The notes under the pieces were generated by a model. It searched no databases and had not been told where the DNA came from. It saw nothing but the letters and a program-made list of their open reading frames with translations. A stretch of DNA of 64,000 nucleotides from assembly GCA_030168575.1 (NCBI GenBank), contig CP115555.1:496001-560000 (forward strand), in the 5' to 3' direction. The position numbers were made by a program, and so were the translations under genes. Positions 1 to 8,696 of the stretch are shown here, piece after piece; the first letter of the stretch is position 1, and each line of letters opens with the position of its first letter. Source of the DNA: Methanomassiliicoccales archaeon LGM-RCC1. Its GTDB lineage: Archaea > Thermoplasmatota > Thermoplasmata > Methanomassiliicoccales > Methanomethylophilaceae.

Positions 1-11
1 CCAAAGAAACA

Positions 12-323
12 CTAGAGGTCATCCTGCGAGATAGTGCCCACACGATACAACAATTGATTTCTGCCAACCTTAATAGGCTCATGGTCAAGATACGTATCCT
101 TCTCTAAACCAGCTTCTTCCAAATCCAGAATCCTATATCTGTTTCTGTAGTCCTTAGGTTTCGTTGTACATTTGTAACAGATGAACGAATCACCTTCACG
201 ACGCCTGATCATCACCGGACGACTCTTAGAACCACTGCCATCATCGAAAGAAAGAGAATCGGCCAACCATACCTCTCCGCTCTGTGGTGAGCTTTTGCTC
301 TTGACAAACTTATGGTTTTTCAA
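12..323 (-). CDS. PemK/MazF-like toxin, possibly running past the window edge
   Basis: The protein has the opening typical of PemK/MazF-type endoribonuclease toxins: a GEVWLAD strand, a DDGSGSKSRPVM segment, then an EAGLEKDTYLD stretch and a closing RVGTISQDDL. These toxins cut mRNA and normally pair with an antitoxin. The frame stops at a TAG (12-14) immediately after SQDDL, and the codons beyond it (Cys-Phe-Phe-Gly) stay open to the window edge, so the true end may lie outside. The start overlaps the end of the upstream small zinc-ribbon membrane gene by 14 nt, so the genes form one minus-strand operon. No classical antitoxin is recognisable next to it. Confidence 0.7.
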   Translation of the reverse strand: MKNHKFVKSKSSPQSGEVWLADSLSFDDGSGSKSRPVMIRRREGDSFICYKCTTKPKDYRNRYRILDLEEAGLEKDTYLDHEPIKVGRNQLLYRVGTISQDDL

Positions 324-519
324 GACGTGCGCCCCCTTCGAGTCCGATATCGTAGATGCGACACTTGCAGCCCCTACAAATTCTTGATCCGATCAGAAGA
401 CAATAGAGAAGGTAAATGATGATGCTCCCTGTAAGCACTGTCAAAAGGACCATCCACCAGTTGACTAAACGCGTCTCGACTTTCTTGCTACAATAAGGGC
501 AATACATCTCCTTAGACAT
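310..519 (-). CDS. small zinc-ribbon membrane protein
   Basis: A 69-residue protein with an N-terminal CPYC pair, one hydrophobic segment (residues about 22-45) and a following CRGCKC cluster, so a zinc ribbon split by a transmembrane helix. It is the middle gene of a three-gene minus-strand operon: it starts one base after the preceding small gene ends and overlaps the PemK-like gene downstream. The function is unknown. It could be a membrane partner of the toxin, but that rests only on position. Confidence 0.55.
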   Translation of the reverse strand: MSKEMYCPYCSKKVETRLVNWWMVLLTVLTGSIIIYLLYCLLIGSRICRGCKCRIYDIGLEGGARLEKP

Positions 520-520
520 G

Positions 521-694
521 TCATTCCTCCTTCTCGATTACTATGTAGCCGCGAGATTTCCAATACTCCTTATTGTTAGGGTTCAACTGATTTGCACGAT
601 TGTCCCTGGCAGCCTTGTTCATCTTGTTATTCGGATTCTTCACATATGCTCTCTGATTTTTCATTATATCATCTATGCCCAATGAACCGGACAT
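521..694 (-). CDS. small conserved protein with an NPNN...YW.SRGY motif
   Basis: A 57-residue ORF with two Asn-Pro-Asn-Asn repeats (near residues 18 and 38) and a closing KEYWKSRGY-like block. Small proteins with an NPNN-x3-YW-x-SRG pattern are widespread in prokaryotes, but I cannot give them a function. A GAGGAA stretch at its 3' end acts as ribosome binding site for the next gene, which begins one base after this stop, so the genes look translationally coupled. It is the first gene of the minus-strand operon that ends with the PemK-like toxin. Confidence 0.5.
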   Translation of the reverse strand: MSGSLGIDDIMKNQRAYVKNPNNKMNKAARDNRANQLNPNNKEYWKSRGYIVIEKEE

Positions 695-801
695 GATTGC
701 CTAGACATATTGCTGATTTATATGCGTTCCTAGTTTTGTATTTTTAATTTAAAATCACAAAACTAGAATTGTTTATAACCTATCGTCAGAATATTGTAAC
801 G

Positions 802-2457
802 ATGAGTGCGGATACTAAAAAGACCAGATATAGAAGTTCCAAAAGGAAAATCTGGGTACTTAATCATCTGTTTAACAACCTGTATCGTCCAGCAATGCTG
901 AATGAATACATGAGCGATAATAACCGCATAAGATTCGACAATTTTGGAATCGTTATCGACGATGCAAACGATCAAGAAATTCCTATTCTCAACTCAATTA
1001 ATGGAATGGTTGGATGCTATAAAGTCCAAATAGGCGGATCTGAATCGAAATCTACGCTTTATTCGAACTTTCTTGATATTTGCAATTCATTGGAAGATGA
1101 TGGGTTGATAAAATCCAAATCGCGCAGGAGTAACCAATACAGATTCTTCCCTATAGAAAGTTCTGAAACCTTTGTAAAATATCTGAACATACTATATTCG
1201 AATAATGACGACAAGGTCGAGAATCACATCTTGAAGAATTCTGTTTATTATCATCTGATGGTCAACAGACAACTGGTTCTGAATCTGCTCAAATCAAATG
1301 ATATCAAAATCAGAATGGATTAGGTTTACGACGGCGACCTTTATTCTATGACGGTACCAACGTTAGGAAGATTCCGTAAAATATTCGAAATGAGCAATGA
1401 AATGGATCTATTCATTAGTAAATTGATGGATGTCAAAAATACTCTTTCAAATTCCCCGAGCGGGACTAAGGATATCGTTGAAAAACTCTTCTCCAATCAG
1501 AAAAAAGTCAAATGTATCGAGAAGAAAAAACTCGGTAAGAAGGAATGCTCGGAGATGTTATCATCCATTTCAAACCTGGTAGAACACCTAAGGAAAATAA
1601 AGGATGAAATGGAAAGCCTTTCAGAATTGGCTCTTGAAAAAGAATGTCTTTCTAATGAAACGTATAATCCTCTAGATTGGTTCATAACTGATCAAAAACT
1701 ATTCAGACGTGAAGCATTCTGGGAAGAACTGATCTTATCAGAAGATGAGAGAAAAATTCTCGAATCCGCAACCATCATAAAATGCGGCAAAGATGGATAG
1801 GAACAATCTGATGACAGGATTGTCCGTGATTTGTTCCTAGATTGTTACCCGCTCTATCTGGAAAACAACTTCATCCTACCAATATTCTGTCTTTTGGAGA
1901 TCTCGCCAACAGCAGCTGAAAAGATTCTGATTAACAATATGGATGAATTCTCAATCAAAGGGAAAACATTCGTTCTGAATTATCGCACAGACACGTACAG
2001 TATACTGTTGGATCGGTTGCTGCTTCTTACTCTCAACGATGTATTGAACGGCAGAACACTGTACGACTTTAAGGAGCATATGATAAGATACCAAAACAAC
2101 AAAACCAGCCTATATCGTATCGGTGAGTTGTATCATAACGGAACAATCTATCCCGCATTGCTAACATTCAGATTGAACAGAGGACGTTATCTGGCCTTCC
2201 GGCACAGCTTGCCTGATACGAATGATCAACTGCCGTTTCTCATTTCGTTTGAAATAATGGAGATGGAAGAACTAGATCGTCCAGGCGGACTGCCCATCGA
2301 GATTCCGTCGATCGCATATATCGGTAACGATAGACCGCCATTATGGTTCTATGAATTGCTCAATGATTACATCACAGACGGAAGGAACCAGGCCCCACCC
2401 TATCTAGAAAATCTTCTCAATTTGTGGATGTTGGATGATCTTCCAAAAAGAAAATGA
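802..2457 (+). CDS. protein of unknown function crossed by two in-frame TAG codons
   Basis: Three consecutive open stretches lie in one frame and are separated only by TAG codons at 1321-1323 and 1798-1800. The frame ends at TGA. Reading through both gives about 550 residues with amber positions near 174 and 333. The second stretch would lack any start for 24 nt and the third has only a TTG 30 nt in, so three independent genes in the same frame are unlikely. The N-terminal part is basic and may be DNA-binding (residues 1-130). The middle is a Lys/Glu-rich, coiled-coil-like segment. The C-terminal 200 residues are a compact, hydrophobic-rich domain. No family is recognised. The DNA is AT-rich compared with the core genes. 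A pseudogene with two nonsense mutations is the alternative. Confidence 0.6.
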
Positions 2458-2593
2458 TAGATTGTTTCCATAGTCAATGAATTAATCACTTCTACTTTCA
2501 AATCAACAGTATTTCCTCTTAGAAATTAGTCATATTTTCGTTGGAAGATTTAGATTAAGAAAAAGTTTGGAAAATGCGTATTTGCTAAATCGC

Positions 2594-2974
2594 TCAATAA
2601 TGATATTCATCCACTTCCTTGTATGTAAGTCCAAGGTCCTCGTCGGTATTCTCCGGATTCGTCAGCATGAGCCTGAGCTTCATGTCCTGCTCCACGTCGA
2701 GCTCTATGTCTGCGAGCATACCGGACATCTTCGGAGAGGAATAAGCTGACCGGAGGTCGCTGACCTGCAGCTTGGACAGCTGTATGTACACGCTGCTACC
2801 GTCCGAATCGAACTGGTCCGTGTAAGCGCGGGTCATGAACTCCACTCCGGAGAGGCATTCCATGCACAGATAGATTCCGTACTCCGGGAACCGAAGGGAG
2901 AAGCATGGGGACTCCTTGCCGCATCTGCAGCAGCTTTCGATGGAGTAAGTTGATGATTGCTTCACCTCATTCAT
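2594..2974 (-). CDS. zinc-finger protein of unknown function
   Basis: A 126-residue protein with CCRC and CMEC Cys pairs (residues 15-40) that probably bind one zinc ion, followed by an acidic region. It overlaps the end of the upstream winged-helix gene by 8 nt, so the two are co-transcribed and probably translationally coupled. No catalytic motif is visible. A role as cofactor of the winged-helix regulator is possible but only inferred from the coupling. Confidence 0.55.
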   Translation of the reverse strand: MNEVKQSSTYSIESCCRCGKESPCFSLRFPEYGIYLCMECLSGVEFMTRAYTDQFDSDGSSVYIQLSKLQVSDLRSAYSSPKMSGMLADIELDVEQDMKLRLMLTNPENTDEDLGLTYKEVDEYHY

Positions 2975-3329
2975 TTGAAGCCTCTATGGTCTTTTCAGTG
3001 AGTACATCCAACATCGCTTTGAGATGAGTTGCGGCCCTCTCTCCTTTCTTGGTGAGAACCACTACCTGTTTCCTATCCAATGTGCAGTACTCGATCAAGT
3101 CTAGATCGGCCAATTCCTTGATCCTCCTTGCAGTGTATGTGTTGCGGCCGACCATCTGGTAGAGATCCATGAGGATCCTTGGAGCACCATTCAATTGTAA
3201 GAGGATCCTTAGCTTCTGGGCCGAGTCGATCCATTCTATCGCCCTGTCATCGACTTTATCATTCGTTATCCTGTCTGCGACATCCTTGGGACACTGGCGT
3301 GTCCCTTTGTAAGCTATCGGTATCTGCAT
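2967..3329 (-). CDS. winged-helix transcriptional regulator
   Basis: A 120-residue protein whose centre (residues 40-105) has a winged-helix layout: RILLQLNGAPRILMDLYQ, a recognition-helix region TARRIKELADLDLIEYC and a wing ending in LTKKGERAATHL. It is clearly paralogous to the next gene upstream on the same strand (DLYxxV, KGERxATHL and N-terminal AYKG plus Cys-Lys/Ser patterns are shared). It probably binds DNA as a dimer. A 9-bp inverted repeat lies about 100-130 bp upstream and could be its operator. Confidence 0.65.
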   Translation of the reverse strand: MQIPIAYKGTRQCPKDVADRITNDKVDDRAIEWIDSAQKLRILLQLNGAPRILMDLYQMVGRNTYTARRIKELADLDLIEYCTLDRKQVVVLTKKGERAATHLKAMLDVLTEKTIEASNE

Positions 3330-3427
3330 TCTTTCACCTAATCTTCGACCAATTGTTCTAGCCCGAGGAACTCATAAGTCGAAGGAGTAGTGAGTGAAGG
3401 AATAGATAAGTTGGGAGTATTACTTGT

Positions 3428-3460
3428 TAGTTTAACAACCTTAGATAGCAGGTTAAACTA
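3428..3460. promoter_or_regulatory. inverted repeat, candidate operator of the winged-helix pair
   Basis: TAGTTTAAC (3428-3436) and GTTAAACTA (3452-3460) form a perfect 9-bp inverted repeat with a 15-nt spacer. A further TAGTTTAA occurs at 3471-3478. The site lies between the two paralogous winged-helix genes and upstream of the 2967-3329 gene. It may be the binding site of one of these regulators, or a weak terminator of the upstream gene. Confidence 0.3.
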
Positions 3461-3469
3461 CCTCGGTTC

Positions 3470-3826
3470 TTAGTTTAAAGGTTCTAACTCACCTAATATT
3501 GCTCTTAGATGAGTGGCCACCCTTTCGCCTTTCTCTGTGAGTTCGACCACAGTTTTCCTATTCAGGGTGCTATAGAATATTAATCCTAGTGCTTCCATCT
3601 CATCGAACCTCAATTTAGTCTTGTTCTGCAGATTGACCAGGCCGTAGAGGTCCATCAAGTACCTCGGGCCTTCTTTCAATTGGATCAATGCCCTTAGCTT
3701 ACAGATGGATGCAATCCGTTCCAAATTGACATCATCTACTCTAACTGAGGTTATTCTTTCAACAGTCTCTTTGGAGCACGGATGTTTTCCCTTGTATGCC
3801 ATATAATTACTCACGTTTTTACTCAA
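3470..3826 (-). CDS. winged-helix transcriptional regulator, paralog
   Basis: A 118-residue protein with the same architecture as the downstream neighbour: an N-terminal MAYKG-x4-C segment, then a winged helix with LIQLKEGPRYLMDLYGLV, RFDEMEALGLIFYS and LTEKGERVATHL. It is the second copy of a tandem duplication of a small archaeal HTH family. It ends with TAA. No ligand-binding domain is present, so any signal must be read through protein contacts or simple autoregulation. Confidence 0.65.
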   Translation of the reverse strand: MSKNVSNYMAYKGKHPCSKETVERITSVRVDDVNLERIASICKLRALIQLKEGPRYLMDLYGLVNLQNKTKLRFDEMEALGLIFYSTLNRKTVVELTEKGERVATHLRAILGELEPLN

Positions 3827-4207
3827 TTATATTGACTACCTTAATTTATCGAACAACGACAGCCCATCTATGCTATTTGTCAAACTACCAGCGTGCGGAC
3901 TGTCACCAATAACGTACAGATGTGCATCGTAACATTTCATTCAAAGTTTTTTTAATGATTGATAATAGATCTGTAATAAAGGTCGAAGAAAACGCACTAA
4001 AGTGCCGTCATAAGTGGGTGTGTGCCGAGAACAGAGTGTTCTGATAATATTACCAGGAGACGAGTGTCCTGAACCTAGAGTGGATAAGTCTTGGAACCTA
4101 GGGTCGTAAATGATGCAAGGTTCTTATGAATTAGATAACACATTCCGCGGGATTCAGAATGAGTACTCGATTCTAGATTATTCAGATGGGGTATTATTCG
4201 ACAATAA
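3827..4207. other. intergenic region, no assured gene
   Basis: A 381-bp AT-rich gap between the winged-helix gene and the DUF2971 gene. A 37-codon ORF (ATG at 4113, TAA ending at 4226, plus strand) starts here and runs into the 3' end of the DUF2971 gene. It has no clear ribosome site and I do not call it a gene. No tRNA or repeat array is visible. Confidence 0.4.
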
Positions 4208-5296
4208 TTATTTGTTCGATTTATAAGCCAAAGCACATCTGTCAGATCTTAGTTCACAATTATCACAAATTGTTTCGTGCCCAACTATGGGTGAAATCAA
4301 ATAATCTTCATTCATGAGACAGAAACCGAATCCATATTCTTCACACAGCGTTATTATCTTAGCCTTATCCGAATCAGATGTATTGCATCCAATTATGACG
4401 TGCCTTATCCATTCATTTATGCCTTGATAATACAAATGTGCATAACCATCATCCTCAATAGCAAAGCATTCTGGATCTAATGTACCAATTATCGAACTAC
4501 GCCACTCATGCTCCCAACTATACTTCCTTTGTTTGATGTATATCCTGGCTAAAAAATCCGCCATCGAATCATAATAGAATCCTTCGAATTCTCTGAATCT
4601 CCCTTTGATAAACATCTTTTCTAAGCGTTTCTTCTTCCCTTTCATACGGATTTTACTGCTGTAATAAATCTTATGCAGAGATGGGATTCCTTCACTTTCT
4701 ATACATAAGGCTGCAGTTCTGAATTGCTTTCCAGCCCAACGGCTGTCTTCATCGTCCTTCGAATCCGCAGCAACGTCGTCGGTAAAGCAGCATATATGGA
4801 GATTTCCGTAGATGTCGTCATAATATGATTTGAATGAGTGCAGGTTTTCACGTACTTTGTGCTTATCATCATCTGAAATGTCTTTCTTTTTCTCCACCTC
4901 ATCCATGAATGCTTTTATCGCCGATTCGGAGAACACCTTGCGGTTGGAATTGCGAAGAGATGCTAAGTCTGGATCCTTCTTGTCATTGAAGTTAACTGGG
5001 CGTGAATATCTGATCTTATCGTTTTCGATAGTTTTTATCACATATTCAGGTTCTAGGCAACGATATACGAAGCGTGGCGGAACAGCACAATACGCCTTGC
5101 TGACAGGTCTGAAGCGATTGTCATCTGCTTTGGAAAAGACATCCTGGATGCATCCATTTTGTTCGAAATCGGTCTTCAATTCTTTTAGATTATCCGCCAT
5201 GGATTGGATATTGGATAATATCTTGTCGTTCCTCTTCGGGTCCTTTAAGGCCTTTGCAATCATCTTAGGCAGAGCGCATTGGCGTTGTGAAGTCAT
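4208..5296 (-). CDS. DUF2971 family protein
   Basis: About 362 residues if started at the ATG at 5296; the frame stays open a further 30 codons upstream. The domain begins around residue 100 with FVYRCLEPEYVIKTIENDKI and RYSRPVNFNDKKDP, the DUF2971 signature (Lys/Arg-Tyr, then a fND motif). It continues with HICCFTDD, DSRWAGKQF and a late YSWEHEWRSSI block. DUF2971 proteins occur often in defence islands and next to toxins; their activity is not established. A second member of the family lies at 7496-8572 in this window, again with an N-terminal extension. AT-rich; ends with TAA. Confidence 0.7.
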   Translation of the reverse strand: MTSQRQCALPKMIAKALKDPKRNDKILSNIQSMADNLKELKTDFEQNGCIQDVFSKADDNRFRPVSKAYCAVPPRFVYRCLEPEYVIKTIENDKIRYSRPVNFNDKKDPDLASLRNSNRKVFSESAIKAFMDEVEKKKDISDDDKHKVRENLHSFKSYYDDIYGNLHICCFTDDVAADSKDDEDSRWAGKQFRTAALCIESEGIPSLHKIYYSSKIRMKGKKKRLEKMFIKGRFREFEGFYYDSMADFLARIYIKQRKYSWEHEWRSSIIGTLDPECFAIEDDGYAHLYYQGINEWIRHVIIGCNTSDSDKAKIITLCEEYGFGFCLMNEDYLISPIVGHETICDNCELRSDRCALAYKSNK

Positions 5297-5445
5297 GCAA
5301 TACCAGGTGGGGGATTTCAGTCGTATACTTAAATCAGAGGATACGATGGAACTCCCGGGCGGAGTTTCAGAGTGACTGGCCATCACGGGCGGACCCGTGC
5401 TTCAGAACAGGATTCCGGCACTCTGTCATCCCTGGGAGATATCCC

Positions 5446-6270
5446 ATGGGACAGAATAAAACTATCGACGGAAGAGTCGGAGACCCGTCCAAAAGTACAC
5501 AGGACGGGCGGGAAAAAGAACTGCAATATGAAAGACACTTGATGATCGGCGGTTACGAGAACCCCGTTCAGACCATGCCCTCGGGAGAGGGGAACTTCTA
5601 CTTCGAGACCAGCGATCCCGGGGCCATCGACAGCTTCTACGCCCCGGACGCGGACAGGCTGCTCAGGCACATCTACCGCGAATTGGGGACCGTGGACATT
5701 GTGAGGATGCACGGCTACACATGGTCGGTCGAGGATTCGGAGATGATCCGATATGATGACATCGTCGATTTCGATTCTAAGTATGTGAATCCCGACGGAT
5801 CCCGGGGGATATGGATCTACAGGAACTCCGACATGAGGATGGAGGATACGCTGAACGCCGCCAAGGACCTTGATACGGTGGTGAGAGAGGTACGGGAGAT
5901 CGTCTCCGGGAAGGAGGTCACGTCCTACAATGTGAAATTCGATTTCGGGAAGTTCCTGTATCAGGAGCCGTTGAACATCCGTAACATTGTGACGAGGAAG
6001 ATCGACATCATGAAGCTCGCTACTACCAAGGTGTACGAGCTGGCGGATTCGGATTCGATTGAGGATAAAGGATTACAGGAGAGGCTGCTGAGGGAGAGGG
6101 AGGATTCCTACTATCCCGAGAAGTGGGTGAGATCCATAGACGCGTACCGTGTGCTGTGTCCGGAGGACCCGATGGGGCTGGAGGGGATGAGGCACAGGGC
6201 GATAGACGATGCGGTTATGGAGGGGTGGATACTCAAATCCTTATCCCAACAGATCAATCCGGAATCGTAA
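5446..6270 (+). CDS. DEDDh exonuclease-like protein
   Basis: The protein (about 274 residues from the ATG at 5446) shows the later landmarks of the RNase T / DnaQ exonuclease fold: a TSYNVKFDFGKFL block matching motif II and RHRAIDDA matching the His-x4-Asp motif III near the C terminus. The first motif, normally Asp-x-Glu, is not seen where expected: the strand reads DIVRMHGYTW. The enzyme may be inactive, or the first acidic pair may come from the FYFETSD segment further upstream. The stop codon directly abuts the ATG of the DUF3800 gene, so the two form one unit. Confidence 0.55.
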   Translation: MGQNKTIDGRVGDPSKSTQDGREKELQYERHLMIGGYENPVQTMPSGEGNFYFETSDPGAIDSFYAPDADRLLRHIYRELGTVDIVRMHGYTWSVEDSEMIRYDDIVDFDSKYVNPDGSRGIWIYRNSDMRMEDTLNAAKDLDTVVREVREIVSGKEVTSYNVKFDFGKFLYQEPLNIRNIVTRKIDIMKLATTKVYELADSDSIEDKGLQERLLREREDSYYPEKWVRSIDAYRVLCPEDPMGLEGMRHRAIDDAVMEGWILKSLSQQINPES

Positions 6271-7437
6271 ATGGCATACGATAAGGAATCCAAAACCCGG
6301 GAACAAATCGACATCTGGCAGTCGGTCAAGGAAGGACACATCGAGAATCCGCCAGTAAAAGGATGGTTGTTTTATTACGACGAGACCAACAACTTCAGGA
6401 GGTTCAGGTTCGATCCGGAGAAACAATCGGGTTACAATGTCGAGAGGGCATTAACATACGATTTCATTCTCGGCGGCATAGCGTTCGATCCCGGGAAGAA
6501 ACCCGATGCTGAAGAACTGATGGACAGGCTAGGGATTCAGAAGGAGAACGAACTGAAAGCGGGTTCGATTCTGAAGAATAGGGATTTCATGAAGGATATC
6601 GGCCTGAAGAGGGTCCACACGTTCCTGGAATGGATGCTGGATTCCGGCGTCATCGTCCACTTCTCCACATTGAACAACCTGTACTGGTCAATCATAGATC
6701 TGGTCGACGAGGCCTTGATTACCGAGGCGGGCCGTGTGATGATGCCTTTCCACAAGATAATGAAAGACCAGCTGTTCTACTTCGTCATGGGCCACCTGGA
6801 CGAGATGACGTACATCCTCCAGGGTTACGGATTCCCCAATTTGGACAACGAGGACATAGATCCATTCGCTAGGGCGGTATCGGATTTCATCCAAGAGAAC
6901 AGCTACGATGATACGCCCGAATTATTCTATCTCGAGGCAACCAGGCAGCTTATAAAGGATCTGAGGAGAGAAAAGGAGATGACCTTCCTCTCAGGCGGGG
7001 AGCCGGGCGTGATGATCGATTCCTACGAATGGGAATATGTGGATGCCATGCAGAAAACACCCAATGCTTTCCATCGTTTCGACCACGAGAGTACGGTGGA
7101 AAAGAGTCTGAGGAAGTACGATCTGCTGGAAGACGGGAAACCGTACGAAGGATACGAGTTTGTCGATTCCAAGGAGAACAGGTTTGTTCAGATTAGCGAT
7201 GTGTTCGTCGGGATACTAAGCGAACTGTTTCATCACACGGATTCCCTAATGCTTGAAGGAAGGGATTCGATCCCCAGGCCGACGAAGGAACAGGCATACG
7301 GGATACATCTCCTGAAGAAGGTTATAACGAAGTCGGAAGAGATATCCATTTACCTTCAGAGACATCTGTGCCCAGAGAAATACAGGGAGTTTAGATACGA
7401 GTTCCTTGAGATCGTTGATTATTTCTGGAAAGAATAA
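6271..7437 (+). CDS. DUF3800 protein, long form
   Basis: 388 residues. The N-terminal GWLFYYDETNNFRRF motif with its conserved Asp-Glu, an FILGGIAF strand, an ELKAGSI motif and a C-terminal FVDSKENRFVQISDVFVG motif are the hallmarks of DUF3800. The family is predicted to have an RNase H-like fold with Asp/Glu catalytic residues and is common in mobile and defence regions. The ATG follows the stop of the exonuclease-like gene with no gap, so co-translation is expected. A short, amber-interrupted DUF3800 relative occurs at 42198-42977. Confidence 0.75.
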   Translation: MAYDKESKTREQIDIWQSVKEGHIENPPVKGWLFYYDETNNFRRFRFDPEKQSGYNVERALTYDFILGGIAFDPGKKPDAEELMDRLGIQKENELKAGSILKNRDFMKDIGLKRVHTFLEWMLDSGVIVHFSTLNNLYWSIIDLVDEALITEAGRVMMPFHKIMKDQLFYFVMGHLDEMTYILQGYGFPNLDNEDIDPFARAVSDFIQENSYDDTPELFYLEATRQLIKDLRREKEMTFLSGGEPGVMIDSYEWEYVDAMQKTPNAFHRFDHESTVEKSLRKYDLLEDGKPYEGYEFVDSKENRFVQISDVFVGILSELFHHTDSLMLEGRDSIPRPTKEQAYGIHLLKKVITKSEEISIYLQRHLCPEKYREFRYEFLEIVDYFWKE

Positions 7438-7495
7438 TGGTTTTTCACCTTTCGATTTCCCACAAATCAATATCTTACAATCTTAATGAGGGGTT

Positions 7496-8572
7496 GTGAA
7501 GACTAGATTTAATGTGGTGCCCGACGATACTATTCGTCAAGAATTCAAAAAGGCAAGAGGTCGCGTGATGCGTGACCCCGATGTCAGAGAGTACCTTCAC
7601 AGAAGACCTATCGTTTGGACGAAGTTACGGATTGCATTCTGGAGAATCAACCCTACAGCAAGCAAAAATCTCAAGGAAATCTAGGATAGGAGTGTCAAAG
7701 GATACAAACGTCTTGTAGATGCGCAGATACAGTCTCTCGATGACACAGTAGAGCAATACGCGAAATCACACAGTACACCCTATTATTCTGAAGAAAAACC
7801 TGCCCTGCTATGCAAATACATGCCCAAAGGCCATGCAGTAGACAATATACTCAACTCGGTGACTAAATTTGGAAGCGTGGGCGAGTACAGAAGAGATGAT
7901 CATATGGAATGCAAGCTCCCGATTGCACCAGAGATGAATACTAATGATTTTTTGGATGTGGTTAGAGCACGGATCCTAAAAGCAATGCTCGAGGAGCAGA
8001 ATTTGGATATAATCTCCATTTGGAACAGTGTCCAGGATGCGATGGAAAACAATGTTTTCATCGGTAGTTTCTCGGATGGTAATAATCCGGAATATATGTG
8101 GCACGAATACGCTAAGGACGATGGCGTCTGTGTTTGGTTTGAACCGGATTATACAAAGTTGAAACTGGTCGTTTATTCCGACTATCTCGCGAAAGCGGAT
8201 GATTTGAGAGAAAAATACGGTCAGATGATGCTTCGTATAGCAAAGGAAGGTTTCGACTCAATCAAGGATGATCTCGAATCTTCGACCAAGGAAATCATCA
8301 ATCTGTCCCACATGTCTTTTTACACGAAGAAACCGGAATTTGACAAAGAAACAGAATGGAGGCAACTGGTTTCTTGCAGCGATCCTTCTAGAATCAAATT
8401 GGATGAGGATGGTTACAAATTCATCGTGGAATCAATCCCGGGACGCATTGTTAAAGTCGAATCCCGTTTGCCAGAAAAGGAACATGGTTGGCTCATAGCG
8501 GGGATCGATTCAAAAATTGAGGTCACACAAACAAAATCTACAACTCCCTCTGATACAATTGTCTTCCCTTAG
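7496..8572 (+). CDS. DUF2971 family protein with an in-frame TAG
   Basis: A GTG start after GAGGGG opens a frame that meets TAG at 7682-7684 (codon 63) and then continues in the same frame for almost 300 codons. The part after the TAG has the DUF2971 signature: LLCKYMPKGHAVDNILNSV, VFIGSFSDGN, YMWHEYAKDDGVCVWF and KETEWRQL. No start codon follows the TAG until ATG at 7820, which would lie within the first conserved motif, so the family needs sequence from before that ATG. The annotated end is also a TAG (8570-8572); seven more codons lead to TGA at 8594. Either the ambers are read through or the gene is damaged. It is AT-rich and sits directly before the restriction-modification genes. Confidence 0.65.
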
Positions 8573-8696
8573 TGGAATGATTTCGATAGGGTATGAAATA
8601 CAAACACTCTTTGCTGTAATTGGAGGGTTTTGAGAGACGCATCAATAGGGTTCTTTGAATAGATTTATTTGTTAAATTCAATATTCCTTTTTGTTC

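Noticed and set aside
1321-1831. Three separate genes instead of one amber-crossed gene at 802-2457
   Set aside because: All three share a frame, the junctions contain only one TAG each, and no ribosome site or good start precedes the second or third stretch.
4113-4226. 37-codon ORF upstream of the DUF2971 gene end
   Set aside because: No ribosome site, overlaps the 3' end of a real gene and has no recognisable pattern.
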